Assembly (NCBI GenBank): GCA_011037195.1
Contig: JAAEAF010003084.1
Location: forward strand, 1-64,000
DNA: 64,000 nt
Source: Triatoma infestans
Taxonomy: Eukaryota; Arthropoda; Insecta; Hemiptera; Reduviidae
Direction of reading: 5' to 3'
The stretch's first letter is position 1, and each line of letters starts with the position of its first letter. The notes under the pieces were generated by a model. That model made no database searches. It was given only the letters and a program-made list of their open reading frames with translations, and was not told where the DNA came from. Position numbers and translations under genes: made by a program. Positions 12,601 through 24,415 of the stretch are shown one piece after another.

Positions 12601-15600
12601 AGGTCAAATTAACTTTTTTAAATTATTATTGAATTTACCTCTTCATACTCCAAATGCTTACATAAGGCTAGAGTTATGTAGGTCTCACACCCAACTTAAA
12701 ATTTTTAAAAAAATGTTAGGATGGTAGATTAGTTTCTAGGTATGTCCAATGATAAAATCCCCAAAATATGTTTTAATAGGCTCCTACAATTAATTGATAA
12801 TCAAAATATTCCTTTGAACTGGGTCTCCGAGTTGAGGTACTATTTGACGATAATAGGAGAGGAAAGTTTGTACCAGTGTAGAAATGTTATTATTAAAAAT
12901 AGGTATAAAGATTTGTTAATTTCTGAAAATAATTTCATCAGTAAGGATATCGACTCTGTTTGCAATGGTACATACAACTTGTGTTACCGTAATATTTGTA
13001 CATTTGGAATAAAACAAGAATATTTATATTTTAATGTGAATATAAAAAAATAAGACTGGTGGCCCAATTACGTTTGGCATATAAAAAGAAGACATCATTA
13101 TATATTGAGGACAGTATGCATGTGTTCTCGGAACATGCACCCTGTCCAGTTTGTTTCAGGGGTGAGATGGACACGGTAGCACATTTCTTATTTTCCCTGC
13201 CCAATGTTTATTAGTCAAAGAAATAAATATCTGAGGAACTACCTTGCTTTGGTTAATACATTAAAGGAATTTTTGCATATTAATGATGTCAATAAAATAA
13301 ATAATTATGCATTTTGTATAAATAGCTTAAAAGTAAGAACGTTATTAATTTAAGCAGCGTCGATTAATAAGTCTATTTCTTTATTTTTAAAGTTGACACT
13401 TTTGTTTTCTTTGTATTATAAACGTATTATAATGTACCAACTCCTTATTGTACGAATGTTATATAATTTTCTTATTCTAATTAATACAATTTAATCAAGA
13501 AATTTTCTTTAAACTCATGTGGAGCGCTCTAAGTTACAACCAAAAACGCTTGTATAAATTTAAATTTTAACTAGCTAATAGAACTCCAATACCCCTCTAA
13601 AATCAATTTTTTGCAGAAAAATGGTCAAAAAAAAAAAAAAGTGATACATTTCCATGCGGAAATGCACAAGCATTCCAAGTTTAAAGAAAAATTTCAAGAA
13701 AATTAAAAAAAAAATTCGAAAACCTATTCTTATTTTGTAAAATCGCACTCCCTGTTAACCGATTTTCTTCAAATTTGGAAGAATTTTTCTATAAATGCTT
13801 CTAATGTGTATTAATATTATGCAAGTAGTAGAACCATATATTATACAGAACCGATACTGTAGAGGATAGCATAATGTTACTGTACCCCAGAATCCCCCAA
13901 AACAAAGTAAAAGTGATAGGTATTTTTTGTAAGTAGGTAGTATACGAATTCAAAGAAAATCGTTGGAGCCGTTTTCAAGAAAATCACGAAAAAAATTAAA
14001 TAAAGATTCAGAGAATTCGCACTTCCTGTTGATGGATTTTGCCCAAAATCTCCGTGTCTAAATAGAATACCAAGTTTGGGCTTCTTGCAATTTTTCGTTT
14101 TTCAGATATTTAGTTTACACCCACATATACATAGACCATACGCTAAACAAACATGTTTTGTTCGCTTAAAACACTAAAAGTATGTATTTCCGGTGAAAAC
14201 TCAATTTTGAAAATTTGACACGATCGCGATACTTTCTCTTACTAGGAATAAGAGAAAGTAAAAATGATAAAATGGAATTTCCTAATTTATGAATCAAAAA
14301 TAAATTATTATTTTTAATGTTTTTGCAATGTTATATAAGTTTACCTTTATTATAGTTCATGTGTCTTCACTTCCAGGTTGGTGTTAGTATGTTCTAAAAG
14401 ACTGCAAGAGCTTTCTTCTCTGAAGGATGTGCTTCTAGTATGGGTGCCAGGTCACATGGGAATTTTTGGAAATGAGGAGGTAGATAGGTTTGCCAAATCA
14501 GGCGCCTCTCTTCCTTTCATTGGTCCCGAGCCTGCTGTTGGCGTGCCTTCTGGCACATGTCTGTCACGCTACCAGACATGGACAGCTTCACAACATTCAT
14601 CCTTATGGATGAGCTCAGTCGGTTTTCGGCAGTCCAAAACGCTCATCGGGGGTCCGGACAAGGCCATTAGTGAGACGTTACTGTGTTTTTCACGGAGCGC
14701 TCTCAGGCATCTGGTTGGATCTCTTATTGGACATTGTGCTTTAAGGAGACATTTTGTAGAGTCTGTGAGACAGAGGAGGAAACAAACACCCATCCATCTT
14801 ATGACTGGTTACCTGGGTTGTGAGGAAATTAGGTTCAGGACCTTTGGTTGGAATAGGATGTCTGTGGAAGAGCTTAGGCTATTCCTAACCTTAAGGTTAT
14901 TGTCCGATTTATTCGGACTGCGGTGAATCTTAGATGGATTAGATCCGGGTCTGGATTTTTGTTCCATATCCGGTTTATTGTTGTTTTTCTTAGGGTAGCT
15001 ATATGGGCCCAGTGAGGCTATGGATAGCGTAGGGTTTCCCTCCCCACAGACAAATAATAATTACCTTTATTATATTCATAAATTAGGATATTCCTTTCTG
15101 TTATTGTTTTTTATTTCATTTTTTTAATGATTAATTAATAAGTTAGAAATTAATAGTTTAATATCTTCTTAAAAAAATGTTTATAGTGTTAAACTGCGCT
15201 CGCCTTTTGACAAGAGTATTACCTTATATATTTGAAGATCCAGAATGGAGAGGTTTTTTTTGGACAAGCTTACCAGATAACTCAGGGGAGAGAAATGAGG
15301 AATCATCACCTCTAGCTCATTCTCTTTTAAGTGCTATATCTGTAAGTTAGGAATTTTCTTTTATTAAATCTACAACAATTCTATTCAGAAAAATGTTTAT
15401 TTATTCTGTTTATAACAATATTGTTGTGAGTACAACTTTGACATATATGCGATGTTGTTAAAATATATACAATTTAACTGCTGACCAATAATATATTGAA
15501 CAATTATTATGTTTATTGATAATTGCCTAAACTTATCAATGGAGCTGCCAATTAAATAAAATAATTTTTTCCTTTTTTTTTCCAGGATTTGCTATTTTGC

Positions 15601-18600
15601 CCAGATTTTACAGTTGCAAGTAAAAAGTCTGGACCGGTGAGTAAGTTTTTAATTTAATATTAAGTATTTTTTCTTTAACTTTTCGCGGTTACCAGAAGTC
15701 TCTGTTGATCGTGAACGTTAGACGCACATCTATTTGAACAAAAGCTTAGATCTTCTTCATATTCGGTTGGATATGCAACGCTATGACTGAAAACGAGGAT
15801 TAAACCTGGAATATTTTTGTGAAGTAAATAGTGATTATGGTCAAAAAACAGTAATATTAAGAATATCCCAGAAAAGGACGCTGATTAGTTAAAATGCACA
15901 GGGTTTTTCTACTATCTTTTTAGCTACAAAAAATCTTGATGATTGACAAAATAGCTTTAATTGTCTCAAGACGTTTATTGGCTTTTCATCTTTTTGTATT
16001 TTCCACTTATTATAAATTTCTTGTTTAAAGGATAAAGCAGAAGATTTACAGTCAATTGATAGCTGTGAATATATTTGGGAGGCTGGAGTAGGGTTCGCAC
16101 ATTCGCCACCTCATTATACTACATATGATTCAGCCAGAACTGAACTGCTAAAACTACTTCTTACATGCTTCAGTGAGACCATGTACCAGCCACCTATAGG
16201 TAAGCTCTTAAATTTATGCATTTTCATTTTAAAATTTTTTATACTTGATATTCTTATAATCAAAGAAAAGTTAGTCGAATGTTCATAGACTACATATTAT
16301 TTTATTTTTACTAGATTTACAGTCAGCTCCAAATAAATGGGTTGAATATCTCACTTCAACTGAAAATCGCCATGCCCTTCCGATGTTTACATCACTGTTG
16401 AACACTGTGTGCGCTTACGATCCAGTTGGGCTCGGTCTACCATATAATCATTTACTTTTCTCTGATACTGCTGAACCATTAGTAGATACTGCTTTACAGA
16501 TCTTAATTGTTACTTTGGATCATGATACATCGTCATCACAAACATATGATGTAAGTTTTTATAATAAAAGTTGAAAAAAAAAACATGGAAAGTACCATTG
16601 AAGTTTGATAAGTTAAATTTTTTTCCGTAAATAATTGTATTTTAGATTAAGCATATTTTATTAACTTAGTTTGTACTTAGTTTTTATTGAAAATTATGAG
16701 GAATAAGTACTCACACCTAATCCATGATAAGTACTAAATTCCAGCAAGCTTTTTCACTGAAAAGCGTTTTTCACATTTTACTCTCGGGTGGCGTTTTATC
16801 GTAAAATAAGATTACAACTGAGCAGAAACTTTTCAGTGTTTGTAAGAAAATGTGATGAAGGAATTAGGATGAAATAGAAGAGTAGTACATTAAGAATAGT
16901 TGTCTAGCTTATTAGTATATTCGTCTATGTGGAGGGACCAAAATCCACGCTATCCAAAACCTCCTTGCGCCCACCTAGAACGTAAAGAAAAACAACTAAC
17001 GGGTCTAGAACAAAAATCTATACCCGGATCTAACCCACCTAAGATCCACCGCAGTCCGTACAGGGAAATACCCTAAGGCTCTTCCACACACATCCTGTTC
17101 CGAGAAACGGTCCTGAATCTAATTTCATCACAATCCAACCATTCTCTCATACATTCTACGAAAAGGGGCCTGGCATCAGCTCGCATTATGTAGAGGGTCT
17201 CATTAAACCACAATGAGGATCCAACCATATCGCCTGAGAGAGGTCCGTGAAATGAGCATCTTAGACTTGGACAACCCATTGAGCTTACCCATAAAGATGA
17301 AGTTTTCCTCATTTTGAAGAAATTAGTGAATATCGAATATATTTTTGCAAATAAGATAGTAATAATAGAATAAAACATCCCCACAATAACCATCTCATTA
17401 GAGCTCGCACATGATCCTCCCTTTTGCTCTCATTGCAGGTGAACGTTTTATAAACTGCCAGAAGATAAATATTTTTGGAGACATATCTCCGCATTCGCAT
17501 AAATCTATTCTATATAAAATCTTTTCCTCCGGTAATTTTTGTATGTAAATGTTCATTGTTAGAGTAACAGCAAGTTTTTTAATAACTGAAATACTTTCTT
17601 GAAGAAGTGTCTTGTTGACTAGCAACTTTGGGTAATCAAACTTGTCAGATATTCAGAAACTGATGGCATAATTTTTGTCAAATTTCTGAATTGCCTCATG
17701 TTTGTGTTTTCCGGTCATGAATGTATCTTTATGTTGAAATAAATGTTAATATGGACATCACATATTGGCTAACAATTTTTCAACATTTGTTCGCTAACAA
17801 CAAGTGTTAACACTTCAATCATTTATAATGTAGACCCTAACTAATTACTAGAATTTATTTCTGGATTTTTTTTGTAAATTCTGCATTGAAGTTGGATATT
17901 TGTTTCTCAAACACTGCATTTCTTTTATTATATTTCAGTCAAATTCGCCAGATAATTTATTTATTAATTATCTATCGCGTATACATCGTGATGAAGATTT
18001 TGGTTTCGTTCTGAGAGGATTCACAAGACTACTCAATAATCCTTTAGTACAGACATATCTACCTAATTCCACTAAGAAAGTACAATTTCATCAAGAATTA
18101 TTAGTCTTCTTTTGGAAGATGTGTGATTATAATAAGGTAAGATACTTGATATAAGCAGCAAAAATTGAAATATTAAGTTTGTATTGTAACATATTTTTTT
18201 TTTTTCATATTTCAGAAATTTCTATATTATGTTCTAAAAAGTAGTGATGTACTTGAAATTCTTGTACCTATTTTATATCATTTGAATGATTCAAGGGCTG
18301 ATCAATGTAAGATAATTTTTTATTATTGTAATGATTTTTATTAAAATTATTATTATTATAATTTTGTATTTTTTCTGTTTTGATAGCTCGAGTTGGACTA
18401 ATGCATATTGGTGTTTTTATTATACTTTTGTTAAGTGGAGAGAGAAATTTTGGAGTAAGATTAAATAAGCCATATACTGCTACCATTCCAATGGACATTC
18501 CCGTCTTTACAGGTATTATTGATGGAAAACTAAATTTTAATTTTGAAACATGAAACATATGGAACAAAAGTAGATACTGCTAATTTACGGCCATTTTTGA

Positions 18601-21600
18601 AAATTAAGCGATCGCATGGAGTTTCGAAATTGCGTTTCACTTAATGGATTGGTTTTGTTTAATGTGTTTGGGTGGAGGGGTGGAGGGAGGGACATTTGAA
18701 TCTCACAAATAACCAAATTTTGCTAAAAATTAATACTCCAGTTTGATCTTCTAATGAGTAGATAAAACGAAAAAAGTGATTTTACAAGTAGGTCTAAATG
18801 TATGAGAAGGGGCAGAATAACTCAAAAACTTCGTAACAAAGTTCAGCTTTGCTGTTTTATTTAAATACTGCAAACTGCAAAGGATCCAACTGAAAAGGTT
18901 AGGTTAAAATTGGTTTACTGAAAATACGATTTTCTGATTTTTTTCATTTTTTGTTTTTCGAAAACGCCTCCAAGGATTTTCGTAAAACTTCATGTATACT
19001 TAGTATACATTTGTAGATCTATCTTTTTTATTTGATACATTTTTCTGGCAAACTTTTATTTTGGAAGAGCAAAAGCATTGTTTCATTTTATATTGGTCTG
19101 TTCCTTAAAAAAAAAGAAGCTTTTTGCGTTGCAAAAATTACAAATCTGAATGAAGTAATGAAATAAAGAAATACAGATTAAATGAATTAAAGAAATATAG
19201 TAACCAGAAAGATGTCCTTTTTTACCGAAAAATAAAACAATGCGGTTCTGGGGAGCAATGATGTTAAGCTCCCTCGAAAGTGCTATTTATAATAAATTTT
19301 TTAAGGATATTTAAATACGATGCAGATATTCGAGATTGAAGAAACTATATCAATTGGAAGTTAAGAAATGGAATCAGAGAAAGTGTGAGAGTTTACACTT
19401 TTTTTTTGCCATCAATATTACGATAATTGAAAGGTGGTGCCATCGATTTTTTTTTTTTTTTTTGAGAGAGAGCTTTGTGTTTTGTTTTTGTGTATGAAAA
19501 AATATCTGAAGAAAGAAAAATTGTGCAGGATTAGTATTAATTTTTCCTTTGGATATATCATTCGATTCTCCAGACGAAGATTATGGTCAACATTCATCAT
19601 TCGAAAGAGATTTAGTTCCTAGTTATCGCGAAATTTTTTTTAAACTTTGCATATGATATTGTTCCAGGAAAACTGATTTTTTGTGAGTTTTAAGAGAAAG
19701 GTATCACATACTTCCTCCTAAACTCGTATTTATGTAGTTATGATTTTAATTACGATATAGAGAAGAATTAAATATATAGATAACGCTGAACTAGAAGAAA
19801 AATCAGTATAAACCAAAAGTGCAAATTTGCATAATAGGACTTTCTGCTTCTTTTTTTTTTTTGGATTTCCTCCGAATTGATTCCGAAGAGTTGTGTAAAA
19901 CTTCCATTTATATTTTCTACTTGCTTTTGAGGAGATTAGTGGTTTATAGAAATCATCTCAGTTTTTTATAGTAGACGTTTTGACTTATACTTGCAGTGTT
20001 GATTGGTGGATGGCTATAATGGCTGTTGATTGTAATTGGAGTAAGATAAGCAGATAAAATTTTTAAATTATGATTTTTTTTATTTTTTATTATTTGTGTT
20101 GTTTATATTAGAACAAGCACACTTAATAATTTTTTTTTTTTGTGAATTTTGTTTAGGCACCCACGCTGATCTCCTAATAACTGTGTTTCATAAAATTATT
20201 ACAACAGGACATCAAAGATTGCAACCATTATTTGACTGTCTCCTTACAATATTGGTGAATGGTAATTATGTTATACTCTTTATTTATGGCGTATTGAATG
20301 TTATATTCCAAAAATAATAAAAAATTTATAAACATGCTTTTCCAATCCTGGTTTTGTTGTTTATGCTTTGTTAAAACGAACTACAATACTCGGTTTATTT
20401 CTAAGAAATTTTCAATAAATTCTCTTGTTGGAAACTGATATCGAACTATCTTATCAATATTTGCTTAAGGCTTCTAATCTAACCTTGTACTTCAAAAAGG
20501 ATTTCTGGATAAATGTAGTAAGGTTGAACTGCCTTGTGAAAGTAAGAGTCGATTGGTTGTAAAAAGAGGAAACAATGACGAATTGCATTAACTGTTTCTT
20601 GTAACAACCTTAATCTACGATGTCTTTGACAGGCTCTTAAAAAAGAAAACTTCCTAAATAAACCCTCGATCCTTGCAGAAATGTCTTGCATTAAGGGCGA
20701 AAAAGTTTAAGCAGATCCAAACACATGAATCCTAGAATAAGGATTCCAGAAAAAAAAAAAAATCCCCCATCTTTGTGCTTCTTGATCTGTACCAGTTCAG
20801 TGTACTTCTGTTTCCTTCAGTCTGGCTTCTTGTATCCTGTCGCCACGGTTAAGTCTTGTTTAAGACAATCCAAACTATTCATTACTTAGTGATTTATTTA
20901 AAAATATATTGCATAATTTTACCGTAGATATTTTTTGTTAATTACAGTTTCTCCATACTTGAAAACTTTGTCCATGGTTGCAAGTACAAAATTGTTACAT
21001 TTGTTGGAGGCATTTAGTACGCCATGGTTCCTTTTCTCATCGCCGTCCAATCATCATCTTGTTTTCTTTCTTTTAGAAATATTCAACAATATTATACAAT
21101 ATCAATTTGATGGTAAGATTTTACTTATTTAAATATCATAATTTATATGAATTCTTTATAGTTAATTTAAATATCTTCTTTTATTTTTAAATCATAAATA
21201 TTGCAGGCAATTCAAATCTAGTGTACACTATAATTCGTAAACGACAAGTTTTCCATAGTTTGGCGAACTTGCCTAGTGATTATGGTACTATAGCTAAATC
21301 ACTTTCAAGGCGGGGAAGTAGCCGTCGGCATATACCCAGCCAAAGTGGCCCAGAAAGTCCTTCAATGGAAGGAAGTAAACCAGCCCTTCCAGCTGAACCT
21401 GGAACTTTAAAGGCTACATTACCAGCAACACCAGGTTAATTAGCAGTAATATAATTTTTTTTTTGTAACGCTCCAGACAGTATTATTATTTGATCAATAT
21501 TTTAATTTTTAGGTATAGAAAAAATGACTGGTCGTGAATCAGCTCATATGAGTCGTTCACCTGTTGAAGAAGGTATACCAGATGCAGCTGGAGGAGATAC

Positions 21601-24415
21601 TGTGAATGCAGAACTGTCCTTAACTGGTACACTAATAGAAAATAAAGACTCAAATAGTCCATCTCCTATAAATGAAAGTAACACACAGATTTCTGGATCT
21701 GTTTCCCCTACAATGGGTACTGTTTCATCACCAAAGCAGGTGCGTGAATAAAGTTAACTTTTATATTGGCAAAATGAATTATTACTCAAGAGTATTACCG
21801 TCTGACAAATTTTTTTGATATTGACTTTTCACTAGAAATACAAAAAAATATACAAAAAATTATTTTAGCGCATAGTCTGTGTGTGTGTTAACAAAATATC
21901 TCAACAGTGAAAAGTCGCAGCTCAAGCATGGTATTCCCTTTAAGTTACTAGTACCGCATCTGACACGAAGGTTTCGAGTGAAATCCATTCACAAGGAAGT
22001 CCGACTTTTTTTTTTCTTTTTTTTTTTAGTTTTTTCCGAGTTTCTAGAAGACGGCTCCAATGATTATCTTGAAGTTTCTTATACTATCTACACAAATCAA
22101 TCTCTATCACTATTATTTTAAAAGTTATCCTCGGAAATTAATTTTTTTGAGTGTTTCTGGGGGAACAGTAACTTTAAGCTTCTGTATAAAGTACTTCAAT
22201 ATAATATACGGTTCTACCACTTATATAATATTAATGTACATTGGGAAACATTGCTAGAATTCCAAATTTGAAGCAAATCGGGTAACCAAAAGGGTGGCTT
22301 TACAAAATAGGATTTTGAGTTTTTTTTGGAATTTTCTCGGAAACGTCTATAACGATTTCTCTTAAATTTGGTATGATGCTAACTGCACGGATATAAACGT
22401 ATTACTTTTATTTGAAACATTTTTCTAAATATATTTATTTTGGAAAGTTGTATGGAATTTATGGCATTAAACTTCAAATGTTATAATATGCAGTTGATTC
22501 AGTGTTGCATTGGACCACAATATTATCACTTCTTTACTTGCCAAGGTTAGTGATAGTCCCTTATCTTCCCACTATCTCTTTACTTTTCTTTTCTCCTACG
22601 CCATGACTTCGGCTATTCAGCCATTCCACGTCGTGCGCCCCACTATAAGAAGTTTACGCTGGCGATTAATGTTGTTCGTTTAGTTGGATATCAAGGGGGC
22701 GCGCGAGAAAATTTCTGACGCGAACAACCTCATCCCCCCAAACTATCTCTTTACTTATGTTTGACAAATATATAAAATTTGAGTTTAAAGAAAATTGAGT
22801 CATATTATCTATAATTTATTAACAGCAGTATGTGGAAGTCGTGTGAATGTTTCACACCAGATTTTATAGTATTTAAGGAAGGCTCTGTGTGTGTGGTGTG
22901 TTTGAGTGAAATGATTCAGGACATCTATGATTCAGAACGTAGATATGGGAATTATATATCTCAGGTACTTTGTTTTAGTTAACCATTAGTATGCGGTAAT
23001 TAAAATTGGTTTGTTGTGGTGATTGGTTCCGCAGAGCTGGAAAGCATCAGAGACATTTTCCATGGTAGCCTGCGGAGTTTGTGGTCATCGACCGGTTTCG
23101 GGCGTTCACCCATCTTCAGGATGCGTTTGTCAGACAGTGTGATAACACAGACTTGCACAGAGCAAATTCCGTTTTTACACTCGTGTATAAACTGAGAGTG
23201 TATAAACTGAATTTGCTCTGTGCAAGTCTGTGTTATCACACTGTCTGACAAACGCATCCTGAAGATGGTATAAAAATTTCCATCATTTCCTTAAGGGGGA
23301 TGTTTTGGTCCACCAATTTGGTATGACACAGGTGTAAATAATACACAGTATACGTGCATGAATGCCAACATCAAAACAAAAAATTATAAATAATGAAAAC
23401 TTATCTGTTTGGAATCTCTATGAGATCCAAAACAAAGATATTACGATGACAATTGGTTAAACCGGAAATATAGCTTTACATATATATGGATATATATTTT
23501 ACATGATTTTCTTAAAAAAAACTGTTATTAAACTTTGTGTAGGATACCCTCACACGGTCTTACGTTTGAACAGTTTGATCGAGAAAATTCGTTGTTGCGG
23601 TTTTGATGGGACCTATGCAATGAGGCTTCCCACTAAAGTGGCATTTCAATATTTTTCCAGTCTTATAACGTATAATATTAAGGGGCAAATAGAAAAAATT
23701 CCTTTGCAGACAGTTTATCAGAGGAATTAGTTCATGATTTTAGTTCAATAATGACAAAAAAAATTTGTAATTAGTCAAGTAAAAAAACTCCTTTTTAACA
23801 ATCTTTCATCAATTTTTTTTTTTTTTGTTGAATTCATTAAATTGTAACATTTGTTTGAATGGAATCAAAGGAATCTGGAACTGCAGGGGTAGCTAATAAA
23901 GTAGGTGGAGGAGGGCAATGGGTTCCTACCTCGGAATGGGTGAATTCATGGAAGAGCAAACTCCCATTACAGACAATCATGAGGCTGCTTCAAGTACTTG
24001 TTCCACAAGTAGAAAAAATATGTATAGATAAGTAAGTATTTTATGTGTAGAATATTATTTCTATTTTTAAGAATGATATAAAAATTTTGAATTTATTAAC
24101 AGAGGTTTGACTGATGAGAGTGAGATATTGAAGTTTCTTCAACATGGTACCCTAGTAGGTCTACTTCCGGTACCTCATCCGATTCTCATACGTAAATACC
24201 AAGCGAACTCTGGCACTACTACATGGTTCAGGACGTACATGTGGGGAGTTATATATCTCAGGTAATTCAATTTTTAGTTAACTAATTGGCATGAAAAAAT
24301 TTAAAATGGTTTATTTCATGTTATTAAAAATTTCCATTATTTTCCAAACAGGAATGTTGATCCACCAATTTGGTATGATACCGATGTAAAACTCTTTGAA
24401 ATTCAGCGAGTTTAA
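9647..24415 (+). CDS. HID1: HID1 domain-containing protein, complete 16-exon gene
   Basis: Exons: 9647-9712, 9826-10039, 15187-15341, 15586-15636, 16031-16199, 16315-16550, 17939-18136, 18216-18306, 18387-18512, 20157-20261, 20948-21112, 21207-21434, 21513-21739, 23871-24031, 24103-24261 and 24352-24415. All junctions are GT-AG and phases agree throughout, giving 2415 nt, about 804 aa, against about 790 in vertebrates. The N-terminus has MGN (glycine 2, a likely myristoylation site) then KLNFRKAVIQLTSKTQ. Conserved blocks follow, including EIRALREEAPSNLATLCYKA, FEDPEWRGFFW, CEYIWEAGVGFAHS, NTVCAYDPVG, LPNSTKK, QFHQELLVFFWK, SGERNFGVRLNKP, QPLFDCLLTI, FNNIIQYQFDGNSNLVY, WKSKLPLQTIMRLLQVLVPQ, QHGTLVGLLPVPHPILIRKY, and the end IWYDTDVKLFEIQRV. 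Family knowledge: HID1 is a peripheral Golgi/trans-Golgi protein needed for dense-core vesicle maturation and neuropeptide sorting. Exons 12-13 encode the poorly conserved Ser/Pro-rich linker. Intron 2 (5.1 kb) and intron 13 (2.1 kb) are swollen by transposons. Confidence 0.96.
10998..11196 (+). repeat. tRNA-derived SINE copy, HID1 intron 2
   Basis: The copy opens with a tRNA-like A box (TTAGCTCAGTGGTAGCG) and ends in a run of A. Its body shares 'ctacagcttgct..ccggtga' and 'gagaaggct' segments with the minus-strand copies at 30553 and 41620. The B-box region seems deleted in this copy. Confidence 0.6.
11362..11390 (-). ncRNA. Hammerhead-like core, left arm of foldback element
   Basis: On the minus strand the order is CTGAAGA, TGGCGAACGCCC, GAA, ACCGGT, C. 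Flanking bases GCATC upstream and GATGA downstream can form a 4-bp stem I. ACCGGT is self-complementary, so it could form an intermolecular stem III in a dimer. Confidence 0.45.
11465..11504 (+). ncRNA. Hammerhead-like core, right arm of foldback element
   Basis: This is the best of the set. Stem I is GCATC (11465-11469) with GATGC (11500-11504), five perfect pairs. CTGAAGA lies at 11470-11476, then one T, stem II GGGC (11478-11481) and GCCC (11486-11489) around loop AAAC, then GAA (11490-11492), ACCGGT (11493-11498) and C at 11499, the expected cleavage position. The unpaired T at 11477 is a departure from the consensus. Confidence 0.5.
12520..13250 (+). mobile_element. LINE fragment: C-terminal end of a reverse transcriptase ORF
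   Basis: Several broken frames read like the region after the RT domain of a non-LTR element: 'MAEFWGSQCL', 'LLLNLPLHTPNAYIRLELC', then 'AQLRLAYKKK', and a CPVC...HFLFSLP remnant of the C-x2-C...H zinc finger. Stops and frame changes show it is dead. A related fragment lies at 43755-44795. It sits in HID1 intron 2. Confidence 0.6.
13560..14275 (-). repeat. Dispersed repeat family copy (intron 2 of HID1)
   Basis: On the minus strand it begins with the TTACTTTCTCTTATTCCTAG..TAAGAGAAAGTA palindrome near 14275, followed by TCGTGTCAAATTTT and TTTTCACCGG modules. These recur at 31067 and 62345 in the same order. It continues with the 'ggctccaacgattttc' module. No coding capacity is visible. Confidence 0.65.
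14375..15055 (+). mobile_element. LINE 3' end encoding RNase H
   Basis: The frame 14378-14926 carries 'VLLVWVPGHMGIFGNEEVD', the C-terminal part of an RNase H domain as found after the RT of the I/R1/Jockey-type LINEs. After it come 'ALRHLVGSLIGHCALRRHF' and a degenerate Cys/His segment. A 3' UTR follows to about 15055; it matches the minus-strand copy at 16925-17300. The 5' part of the element is missing, as is common after 5' truncation. Confidence 0.75.
16925..17300 (-). mobile_element. LINE 3' end, second copy of the RNase H family
   Basis: Read on the minus strand this matches the last part of the 14375-15055 element, including 'EIRFRTVSRNRMCVEE' and the 3' UTR with a GATCCGGGT segment. 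It lies in HID1 intron 6, opposite to the gene. Stops break the frame. Confidence 0.65.
21865..22870 (+). repeat. Large dispersed repeat copy in HID1 intron 13
   Basis: About 1 kb is collinear with 42900-43600: 'gtgtgtgtgttaacaaaatatctca', two 'ggctccaatgatta / aacgatttctctt' modules, 'cgtattacttttatttgaaa', 'ttgagtttaaagaaaa' and 'agtcgtgtgaatgtttcacacc', in the same order. It is non-coding. A 156-bp insertion interrupts it at 22586-22741. Confidence 0.7.
22586..22741. mobile_element. 156-bp GC-rich insertion with 15-bp target duplication
   Basis: ACTATCTCTTTACTT occurs at 22571-22585 and again at 22742-22756, flanking a block that the related repeat at 42900-43600 lacks. The block is much richer in G and C than its surroundings and contains inverted GTTGTTCG...CGAACAAC. 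A 15-bp duplication fits LINE-type retroposition. I could not assign it to a SINE family. Confidence 0.6.
23014..23268. repeat. Foldback element, second copy, right arm truncated
   Basis: The left arm contains the outer segment 'ggttccgcagagctggaaag', the GAAACCGG block and the CATCTTCAGGATGCG block. The right arm repeats the inner part inverted and stops at CCTGAAGATGG. The centre contains a further small inverted repeat (GCAAATTC...GAATTTGC). It matches the 11316-11577 element. Confidence 0.7.
23090..23119 (-). ncRNA. Hammerhead-like core, second foldback copy
   Basis: On the minus strand: CTGAAGA, T, GGGT, GAAC, GCCC, GAA, ACCGGT, C, then GATG. Compared with the 11465 copy, stem II has U-G in place of C-G, a change that keeps pairing. 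Stem I GCATC/GATGA is kept at four pairs. Confidence 0.45.

Larger units (their letters stand above)
22929..23340 (+). pseudogene. Decayed partial duplicate of HID1 exons 15-16
   Basis: 22929-23011 resembles 24223-24309: the end of exon 15 (GATTCAGAACGTAG...TTATATATCTCAG), its donor and the start of the intron. 23268-23340 resembles 24326-24390: the intron end and exon 16 (TCCACCAATTTGGTATGA). The acceptor is destroyed (CCAAACAGG became CCTTAAGGGG) and one base is lost in the exon 15 part. The foldback element 23014-23268 sits between the two halves, inside the duplicated intron. Confidence 0.7.

Noticed and set aside
23503..23730. 75-codon frame in HID1 intron 13
   Set aside because: Phrases such as SLIEKIRCCGFDG hint at an old retroelement protein, but I could not place it.
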